Shown here: positions 1-25,000 of the stretch, piece after piece
Position numbering within the stretch: position 1 is the first letter of the stretch
Layout of the letters: the number at the start of each line of letters is the position of its first letter
From: Centroberyx gerrardi
Lineage: Eukaryota; Chordata; Actinopteri; Beryciformes; Berycidae
Reading direction: 5' to 3'
Assembly (NCBI RefSeq): GCF_048128805.1
Contig: NC_136012.1
Location: forward strand, 16,710,725-16,774,724
Length of the DNA stretch: 64,000 nucleotides
Program-made: the position numbers and the translations under genes
Notes under the pieces: model-generated
The model's database searches: none
What the model was told of the DNA's origin: nothing
What the model saw: only the letters and a program-made list of their open reading frames with translations

Positions 1-270
1 CCTAAGTTACCCTTTAATGGGTCGGATTCACCCAGCATCAAATGCTAAAGGCCTTACAGAAATTCAAAGCAAGTTTATATTCATATCTAGCAGGAGAGAC
101 ACTGACCTGCTGGGTGTAATTTAACCTATATACTCACCCGCAATCCATAGGTTTAATAATACATGTTCTTTTAATCCCAGATTGAGACTTTCATGCACAG
201 AAATGTCATTAATTAGGTTTTGTTTACAGATTTTTTTTTATTACAGAACATGCTAGCTATGCACATTTTC

Positions 271-274
271 TATG

Positions 275-304
<30 letters not shown>
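271..304. repeat. ATGT tetranucleotide microsatellite
   Basis: About eight uninterrupted TATG units followed by TAAC, in cnksr2 intron 2. Confidence 0.95.
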
Positions 305-305
<1 letters not shown>

Positions 306-1025
306 CAGTGGCAAATTACAATGAATCCTTTGCAAATAGATGACAGAATAATGTTGTGTTATAACACTAAGCAAAACTGTGGTCTGACTACTAGTAAAAC
401 AAAGAGTTATCACACTATCAAGTATAATATACCTGTATTACACCTATGTTTCACATTTATGCAAGCCTGTCCATTCAGATTTTGGAATGAAGAGTCATCC
501 TATTCTTAAACTACGCTCATTTCCCAGCACATCTTGCAGAAACCCCGCAAATTCACCCTGTGAAGGCAGATTCTTTAATGTGGGAGATTCACTGCACACG
601 CAGAAACTTACTTAGCATAGGTGCTTCAGGCAAAACTCGGTTACATAGGCATAAAAGAAGGGACTTTTCCACATTTACAGCGAGACTGAAAGCTCAGTCA
701 ACGCTTGAAACTCGCATTGATCCAGGTCTGCAGAAGCTCCCTCCTCTACCGCATGATGAAAAGAAAGTCTGAACAGTTGGGCCAAGTGAACCATGTTTTG
801 CTTTTTCTTATGATGGATGGCATTGCTGGTGAATCTCTCTTTACTATCCATGTTTCCACATTCTCTACAGGCACTACCTGGTACTGTTCCTCTACCTGGG
901 GAGTACAGCTGATGAGGAGTAGGGGGTCAATTGAGATTTGCTTTCCTCAGCACCCTCAAAACTACTCACAGCTCTACTTCTACTGATTCACCTTGTCTGG
1001 ATACCTGGCATCCCCTAGTGCCCGA

Positions 1026-1026
<1 letters not shown>

Positions 1027-1059
<33 letters not shown>

Positions 1060-1155
1060 AGTTCCAGGACATATGGTGAGTGCTGCTCTGGGACACTCAT
1101 TCCCATGCTGGAACGTTTGAATGAGAAGTGGTGCTGATTAGTGTGCGCACGCACG

Positions 1156-1193
<38 letters not shown>
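1027..1193. repeat. TG tract followed by CA tract (inverted pair)
   Basis: A pure TG run (to 1057) is followed about 84 bases later by a GCAC/CA run (1141-1193). The two tracts are complementary, so a single strand can fold into a hairpin. Confidence 0.9.
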
Positions 1194-1196
<3 letters not shown>

Positions 1197-1988
1197 TGAC
1201 ACACTCACATTCATACAGCCCCAACTAATCCAGCCATGTGTGCCTGGGAGATAAGGTGCATCCTGCATACTCTCTCTACATACTCTCTCTCTTCCTCACT
1301 CTCTCTCTCCTCACTGTCTCTCCCTTCCTCTCTCTCTTTTTCTCTCTCAGGGAGAGTAGCACCTAATTCCCCCTAATTCCCTAATCCTGAGCAGGGCCAC
1401 TGCACACACAGCCAGCACTGACCAAGACGAAACACACAGTAGGGCCCAACTGATAGAGGATTTTTTAGCCATTTCTTAAACCAATATCAATAACTGATGG
1501 GGGGGAATAAACAACATCCGATATATAAACCTATCTACCTATGAGAGTTTATTTGCTGGTTGCATGATCTATCTCCTTGGAAAGTGTCACTCAAATGTGG
1601 CTGTCATAGAGTGATTCTAGCAAAGGGCAGCACAGAGAGCAAATTGACCACTAAAGTGTGTATTATTATTTTATTTTATTATTTTATTATCATCCATACA
1701 GCCCCCCTAGACTCAAAAAGAATTCTAAAATACTCATGCATACTGGCTATTTGTATGTAATAGCCCCTTTTTAAAAAGTGTCAGTATAGTATTTTGTGGT
1801 TGTGCCAATTCCTTTTTGTTTTGGTTATGTGATAGTCAAAATGTATACATACCAATTTGTGTGTGAAAGGTGAATTTTGGCTCATAATAGTCATGCACCA
1901 ATATGTCTGACCAACCCTACCACACACAAAAAAAACACACACATATAGGACAGGACGTACATACAAATACACAAACGGTGAATGATCA

Positions 1989-17620
<15,632 letters not shown>

Positions 17621-17639
17621 TAATCCTTTAATGAATTTT

Positions 17640-17805
17640 AAAAGGACAAATATCACAGAAAAAATACTATAATATGGGAATACCGTGAGGCTATTATTCA
17701 TAGGTAGATAAAACATTGTTAAGTGCGATAAGGTCACGATAAACTCACTAGTGAATACCACAGACACACTACAAGTCCCTATATATAGGAACGTTATGAT
17801 TTTTT
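17640..17805 (+). repeat. Dispersed AT-rich repeat, copy 2 of 3
   Basis: It contains AATACTATAATATGGG, GCGATAAGGTCACGATAAA, ACCACAGACACACTACAAGT and TATATATAGGAACGTTATG. It aligns in order with the copies at 15780-15965 and 55485-55660. Confidence 0.6.
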
Positions 17806-18008
17806 TCCCCTGGTGAAACAAAGAACTGTCGATGAAAAAGAGTGGGGTCTGTACGGTATTTTGCGGCAGCGTGGTTGACCCACGTGCGCTATATCACCAG
17901 AACAGGTAGGCTTATGTCAGTACATTTTCTAAGTTCACCACCTATGAAAAGGGGGGAATCGGCATCGGCAGTCAAGCGCTGCTGCTCCGTGTGCTCAGCT
18001 GTGAGGAA

Positions 18009-18027
18009 CAGCGCCCCCTGCTGCGCA
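18009..18027 (-). promoter_or_regulatory. CTCF-like motif, upstream of cnksr2
   Basis: On the minus strand it reads GCGCAGCAGGGGGCGCTGT, close to the CTCF core CCASYAGRGGGCRSY. It lies between the divergent cnksr2 and hdx genes. Motif match only. Confidence 0.5.
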
Positions 18028-18117
18028 CCTGGCACACAGGTGACGTCATGGATTACAGCAGCCCCACCGAGAGAGACAGATACATGAAATAGGTAGGCAG
18101 ACAGACAGAGAAAGCAT

Positions 18118-18183
<66 letters not shown>

Positions 18184-18184
18184 G
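18118..18184. repeat. GATA tetranucleotide microsatellite
   Basis: About 16 uninterrupted GATA units ending in GAGAGG. Confidence 0.97.
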
Positions 18185-18216
18185 AGGTTAATAGCTGTAT
18201 GCCTGAATGTATTAAG

Positions 18217-18372
18217 TGGCTCCTTAGTGTAGTGGTTATCATATCAAGGTCCTGGGGAAATGTGGTCTTGTGGTTGACAGCATGTCACAGGTTTGATCCT
18301 CCCCACACCCTCCACTATGTCTGCTTGAGCAAGAAACTAAACTCCTACTTGCCAATATCTAGATTATACAGG
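18217..18372 (+). mobile_element. tRNA-derived SINE, tRNA-Val-like head
   Basis: GGCTCCTTAGTGTAGTGGTT at 18217 and following matches the A-box half of a tRNA-Val-type gene. GGTTTGATCC near 18290 is a B-box. The rest does not fold as a tRNA and reads into a tail with GAGCAAGAAACTAAACTCCT, a pattern shared by fish SINE bodies. Its left edge abuts the GATA array. Confidence 0.55.
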
Positions 18373-18956
18373 CACAATGAATGTGTTATAGGCACACCGT
18401 GTTCGGTATTTAACTATTTCAGTCCACATAGGCCCACATATGAAATTTAGGTCTGGAAATGAGGCACATGAAAAGAAAATGTGGTGACCCCCCCACCCCC
18501 TCCTCCATCTATGCCATTATATGCCATCTATGTCATATTTGGGACCTCAACCCAGAGTTTGCGAAATCATACCACAGGACACCATAACAAAACAGAGAGA
18601 TTATGGATGATCTATGTTTATTGTTATTACTGAACTGATACAGTACGGAAAACACATTCTTTGAACTGAAAGTGAACTAAGACATGTAGCTTTAATGTGA
18701 ATATTTCCCATTCAAACAGATAGGGTCGCTCCACAAAGTAAACTGCAATGAGTTGGGAAGTCATATAAATGAAAACATATGGCACTCATTAGTTGTGTTT
18801 ATGTTCTCTTCTTAGGCAAGGTACCTTTCAAGGGTCAGTGTTTGTTTCGTCCTGGTTTAGAGGAGAGAACATTTATTGCCCAGTTTGCCTAATGGTTTGG
18901 ATTGCTGCTGGAACGTTTATACATGATCTGCATAAGCAAATCTTAACCCCCCCCCC

Positions 18957-18989
<33 letters not shown>

Positions 18990-19300
18990 CTTAAGTAAGC
19001 ATTCACTCTCAAGTTCTGTAGATGTGGTGTAGCCTAATTTTATGTTTAGTTTAAGAATAGAATAGAATAAAATAGATTTTTTTTTCCAAGCAGTACTACA
19101 TATGTTTCAGTTAGAACAAAACAGTCACACAATGATGTAATAATGATAATGCAATACTTTATCAAAATTATACATGTTTATGTATGTATGTAAAATAACA
19201 AAACATGCCTAAAATGTATATATATATATTATATATTCTAGTTACTGTGGTAAAGTCTAATAACTAGCCTAATCAAAAGTTAAAAAATGGAAATCTAAAC

Positions 19301-19343
<43 letters not shown>

Positions 19344-19560
19344 CTATATTCTGACTCTATTCTGACCCTATTGCATGTACCAGGCCTTTGCTGAAACCCC
19401 ACCTATGGTGAAACTAGAAAGTGTTTGAACAGTTCCTGTGTTTGAACAGTTCCTGTTTATAAGCACACAAACACAGACAGTTTTAGTAGCAGACCAAACT
19501 AAAACTTCAGAAGAGACTAGTTTGACCTATTCAGGTGATCAAACAAACATTTTTTCACAG
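18373..19560. other. Intergenic spacer between cnksr2 and hdx
   Basis: It holds a C/CA tract (18947-18987), AT tracts (19217-19230, 19301-19340) and otherwise AT-rich unique sequence. No gene seen. Confidence 0.6.
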
Positions 19561-20420
19561 CCAAAGTTTATCACGCTTCCACGGCTGTGACCTCCCTCCT
19601 CCTGTTCCTCCCAGCCATCTCCTCAACAAAGTCAATGGTGGGCGGGACCACGGTGCTCAGTTTTCAGCCGGTTGCGAATGTCACAGCCATGATCTTGAGC
19701 TCCCATTGGCTCCTGTCTGCAAACACGTCACAATCATGATTAGAATTGATGATCGGACGTTCTGATTTCATTGTCTAGCAAAGGGGACTGGTGAAGAAAT
19801 CTGCTGAATTCGAACGTTCGTCTGATTTTGACATCAAAAAGGGTACGTACGAAAGTGATTTTACTTTTCGTGCCACGATGTGTCGACCTGTTTTTGTCCG
19901 TATTCGTTAGAGACCGGGGTCAGCGAGAGTGACTATGCCAGGGTCGGGAAATCAGAGATTTGAAGGAAAAGTTTAGCTGCAGCTATCCATTGGGAAAGCT
20001 ATGCTAATGCTAACATGCTAGCTTAGATATGGCCGCCCGGGCCTGCAAGCTAATGTAGGCTGTAGTCTGTGTGGCCATTGTTGTGATACAGCGCTTACCC
20101 GGTTTGTTTACTGTCTGGCTCTCAGTCGTAAAGTTATGGCATGCGTTTCCTGTGTGGTATTTCTATTTCTGAATCTCCAAGCTGTTACCCTGGTGGCGTA
20201 CTGAACTGACGTAGCCACATTTTGTTCACCAATTCGCTTCGTAGTGTTTCCATATTGACTGTGGCCATGCGCAGTCAGCCTGCCAAAATAATAAACCTGC
20301 TTGATGCTTATTGGTCGCACAACATTCCCGTATGTGACATTGTTTATGATCAAAACCTCTAACGTTAATACGAACTGTATTTCAAACTTGTCCACCGCAG
20401 TTTTCAAGCGATCTGTAACA
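19560..20420 (+). promoter_or_regulatory. hdx: Presumed hdx promoter / non-coding first exon region
   Basis: It is GC-richer than its flanks, with inverted CCAAT boxes (ATTGG at 19705 and 20310) and a CRE-like ACGTCACAAT near 19725. Because the hdx start codon sits directly behind an acceptor at 21895, at least one upstream non-coding exon must exist. A possible donor GGGTACGTACG lies near 19850. The exact start and exon are inference. Confidence 0.35.
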
Positions 20421-21299
20421 GCCTTTACTTTGTATGTTTACTCACAGCTCTGTCTTGCTGTCTTGACTCTCGCTCTCTCCAACTCGGTTTCCTGGCAATA
20501 TACAGGTTAGCCTGAACTTGTATGTGTATTACATATCAATAACATTTGGCCTCAGTTATCAGTATTTCTATTTGCTTAAAACAATAAAAAGTATTGAAAG
20601 CAATGTCAAAAAGTCTTATATTTATCTTTGGGTGTCGCTGCATTTTTTTATAATTTTTTTTTTCCATACACGTTTGTTATTATGTTGAATGACGGCTATG
20701 GCTGATTTTTGTTCTCATTAGAAGTCTTCATCTCCCTGTGGAAGCCTTGACCTAGACTTAGATTAACTTTATATGTTTAGAAAGTACTCAAAGCTGGCTG
20801 GAGGCTGCTTAACTGCTTTGCATGTATTATCCCTATAGGGCTGGTTGTCAAAAGAGCCGTAAAAATATTTGATTTTATATGTAAAACTAGTCATATGATT
20901 TTGACACAATATCAGAAATTAAGTTGTAATTAAGAAACATTTCCATATGACAGAGTTGTTTCCCTATTAATATGTATTGGATTTATAAGGAGAACAATCA
21001 TTTGTAACCTAGGCATATAATATTAGCTTGATAATTGTGATATTGATGTTACACAGTTGGTTAGTCATAGCTGATTGACACAATGATGCATTTTACAGAT
21101 CCACGGTGGATACTATTACTTTTTTCGTTTCACAATATAGGCTATTACATGATAATATATTGTTATGTAGCTGTAAACAGTGTGACAAAACTGTGATTGG
21201 TTACTGAATTTCTTGGAAAAGAGCATTCGACTCCTGTGGTATTGATTACAGAAATGTGCTCGCAGTTAGTTAGATTGATGAGTTTCGTCTCCTGTCATA

Positions 21300-21600
21300 T
21301 ACACTCTTAAACACCATGTCGCCCCCCTTGGTTTCCCAACAGGGTGTCATGTGCACTGAGCCAGGATGAGTACCACCAAGATTGCGCAAACCTAGAAGAG
21401 CAGAGGTTTTGCTCTGGCCTGCATGGCTGCCCCCTTCCCCTCCAGTAGCAGAATGGATGCGTGGCCAGAGAGACGTGGCCTGCAGACTGTGAGTATAGAA
21501 AGAGTTGCATTCCAGAATGAGATAGCTGCCATTTGAAAAAGTGACACTCTGACTGACAAAATGATTGCTGGTGTAAAAGCAAAGCACATGGGTTGCTGTT
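21300..21600 (-). repeat. Candidate dispersed repeat in hdx 5' intron
   Basis: The minus strand reads GTGTCACTTTTTCAAATGGC followed by a CATTCTGGAATGC word. A similar stretch occurs at about 48990-49110 (GTGTCACTTTTTTCAAATGG, then ACTGAATGCCACTC), which suggests two copies of one old element. Confidence 0.4.
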
Positions 21601-21895
21601 ATAATTATGTGTCATCTTAGTTGCAGGTTTGAGGTTTTTGAAATATTGATAAATGAATTTCAGATAGCAAAATATTTCAAAAAGTGTTTTGGAATTAAAT
21701 CGTCTGCAAAAACATCTCCAAAAAGAGATTGCACAAGAGTCATGAAGTTATCGGGTCACAGTGAATGCTTGCCTTATTAAAGCTAAAACTGATTCCTACA
21801 ACTGTATATCCTTCTGTCAGTGGGGTCTGATTGGTAGTGGGTTCTTATGTAGTGTTAGGTTTGTGGGGTTCTTTATCCATGTGGTTTCCCCTCAG

Positions 21896-22042
21896 ATGAA
21901 CCTGCGGTCAGTGTTCACAGCTGAACAGCAGAGGATCCTGGAGCGTTACTATGATAACGGAATGACCAACCAGAGCAAAGCTTGCTTCCAGCTAATACTG
22001 CAATGTGCTCAGGAGACTAAACTGGACTTCAGCGTGGTCCGG
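21896..22042 (+). CDS. hdx: hdx coding exon 1 (first homeodomain, N-terminal part)
   Basis: Acceptor CCCCTCAG is directly followed by ATGAACCTGCGG; the donor is GTCCGG/GTAGGG. It encodes residues 1-49 in phase 0. Confidence 0.93.
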
Positions 22043-25000
22043 GTAGGGTCATAAACTGTGTGTGTGTCTTTGTGAAGTGGAGAGAGAGAGAGAGAGCTCT
22101 TCCCTATAATTTGTGTTGCACCATTCTGTTTTTTACGAGGGGCGCCCATGTGATGCTGCAGTGAATGAGGAGATTGAGTCCGCTGTGCTTTCTTCCTTGG
22201 GAAGTTCTGCTAGTGCAAAGTCACAAGTTATTATCTCTACTTTATTCAACGAGTCCCTCAAGTGCTTTGCTGATTGTTTTTATAGTGATGTTACTGAGCT
22301 ATTTTTCCTTTCCTTACAGACATGGGTTGGCAACAAAAGACGTAAGCTAGCCTCCAAGGCAGACCAGAATGGAGGCATGTCTCATTCCTTATCCAGTCAT
22401 GGACTAGCTGGGGGACTTCTGTCCAATCACACAATGGCCGGAGGGGCTCTGTCCAATCATAGCCTTGCAGGAGGGGCTCTGGTAGCGGGAGCCATGCTAA
22501 CCGCTGAAATGGCTGCAGCTCGGAACATCCAGAATCGTGCGCACCTTCTCCCTCCATCCTCGTCCTTCCCTTCTTCCTCGTCATCCTCTTCCTCTCCCTC
22601 TTCTTCCTCTCCCCTCAGCAGTGGGAACAACAACAACAACAATAATGACGTCATACTGACAGGGATCTACTCTCTCAACTCCGTCCCTCGTTCCCGACCA
22701 AGACCCACACCCCTCCCATCTCACTCAGACCCTGAGCTGTCTGCACACGCTCACTCATCTTTTCTTAACCAGTCACTACACGGCAGGAACAGCTCCAGCT
22801 CCTCCCCCCTCCACTCCAAGCTAGCCTCACTTCCTCGAAAGCCTCCATCCCTCACCTCTCCCTCAGGGCCCTCAGTCTACACTGTAGCAAGGAAGGGGAG
22901 TTTCTCCCTCGGGGAGGCAGGGGCAGGTGCAGGAGCAGGGGCAGGGGTGGTACCTCACAGCTGGGCTAGGCAGTATGGTGCAGTGCAAGCTCGCCCTTGG
23001 TCCTCTTCCTCCCAATCCCAGACTCAGCCTCAGCCCCGACCTCACTCGAACCCCCAACCTCAACTGCCTGCCCCACCGAAAGCTCGGGTCTCCCTTCCAA
23101 TCCAAAACTCTGGTCCTTCTTCCGACCAAACACCCCGCATCCAGCAAGTCTTCACCCTGTCAGAAAAGGCAGATGTGGATGTACTAAAGCCAGGACTTAT
23201 TTCTACTCGGAGAGGCCAGGAGTGTCACAGGCCAGTGCCCCACCCTCTGGACACCAGTCACTACTTCTCCATTGCCATGGAAACTGCAGATGAAGAAGAT
23301 GAGTGGCAAAGGGAGGAGGAATTGGCAAACATGGCCGCTCAGACCCACATCCATAGGGAGCAGACGTCAGCCAGCCCATCCGGGGTTGAATTGTCTGTGG
23401 TGAGAGGAAGCCACACCCCCCCTATGACTAGCTCCAGACCTGCACCGCTTCACAGCAACACAGCTCTCCAGGGCAGCTACTCCCTCACAACACAGACCTC
23501 ACTTACAGGGGAATCCAGCTCACAGGTAGGTTAGGTCCTGTTGTTGTTGCCAGTGTCCTTGAAGTGAATTCAGAGGCTTACCTGGCTGTGTCTGTCTTTG
23601 TGTGTAGACTTCAGTCAGTGTGTCTGCTGCCCCCTGGGTCGTCAGCAACTCCAGGAAGAGGACAGTAAGTACTGATTAGTCCGCCCTAACACAAGGTATT
23701 GAACATCTGAACTAGGAGCAAAACATTAAAAAGTAACAGGTTTCTGTACGGTTATTACACATTCACTCTACTGTTGGACTGTGTTGGGCAGGTTAGCAAG
23801 CTAGACCTTCGATAAACTCCCTTCCACTTGATGGGAGTCTGCTTAGGACCAGGGTACGTGTTTTGTAGTGGAGCAGAGATTTTTCTGTGTTCAGCTGCAG
23901 GATCGGACCCAGTTCAGCGATGGGGATCTCATCCAGCTGAAGCGCTACTGGGACCGAGGCATGACCAGCCTGGGTTCTGTCTGCAGGGAGAAAATCACCG
24001 CCGCAGCCAACCAGCTCAACGTAGACACTGAGATAGTCAAGGTAACTACCGCTCCAGGGTTAGTAATGAAAAGTCTGAAAAGTCTCAAATTATGGAAGGT
24101 TAGTTTCGTAATTTCCAGGTATTGAAAACTTTGGGTAATGGAGTTTCTGGAATATCATGGCATTTTGAGATGTGTATTCCAGACAGGGAAAGTCAGTGAA
24201 TTTGATAAATTCTCTGGGGAAGTCAGTGAATATTACAAATGGGTTTACAGGAAAATACCAGACTGTATTTTCCAACCCTTTTCACACATTTCTTGCATTA
24301 GATGGTGGTTTTCAGCTGTTTTTCTACATTGTCTGGCCACTTCTCTACAGCAAGCCCAAATGTAGTGGAAACCAGACTGTTTACCCCTTGAGAAATTTTT
24401 CTGAGCTAAAAAAAACAACTTTACAAACCAGGGAGGAGTAACATTTTTAGGTCATGCAGTGCCGCAACTTAGTTATGGGAAGTTGTAGAAAAGTAATGGA
24501 ATTATACTTCAGGGCCACAGTGGCAATGCTGATGTGGAAAATATAGTCTTTCAGTCCTGATACACACAAGACCCACTGTCATCTGACATACCAGGATATT
24601 TGTTGTGAAGAAGAATACTCTTCAGCTATAGAGTGATGACCAGACCTATTGCCCAGCCACTATCAAGATACATTATGTTGAATACCAACCAAAATGTTTC
24701 TATCATTCCAAAATTATGGTCTGGAAAACTATGTGAAACTAATTTAGATTAGGAAAATGTGAAGGAACACTGACTCTCAGGTTCTCTGGTTGTATTAGTC
24801 CACTTGCATCCATGTTGGAATCCCCAAAACACTTTCATTCCACCGGTTTCTGAAAAGCTGTGGAAGGAAAAAAACAAGACATCTGCTCTGCTTAAGTGCC
24901 GTTGAGCGAGTCATTGAATCCCTTCTGGCTTGAGGGGTGCTGTTCTGTGTCCGACCCTGCACTCTGACCTCCCTGAAGGGGAATAATTGAAAAGAGAATT

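Noticed and set aside
18217..18300. A functional tRNA-Val gene
   Set aside because: Only the A-box half matches; no acceptor stem or anticodon arm forms and the B-box spacing is that of a SINE.
22113..22319. ORF upstream of the hdx large exon as coding
   Set aside because: It is intron read-through; a clear acceptor at 22318-22319 joins TWVGNKRRK to the previous exon as in human HDX.
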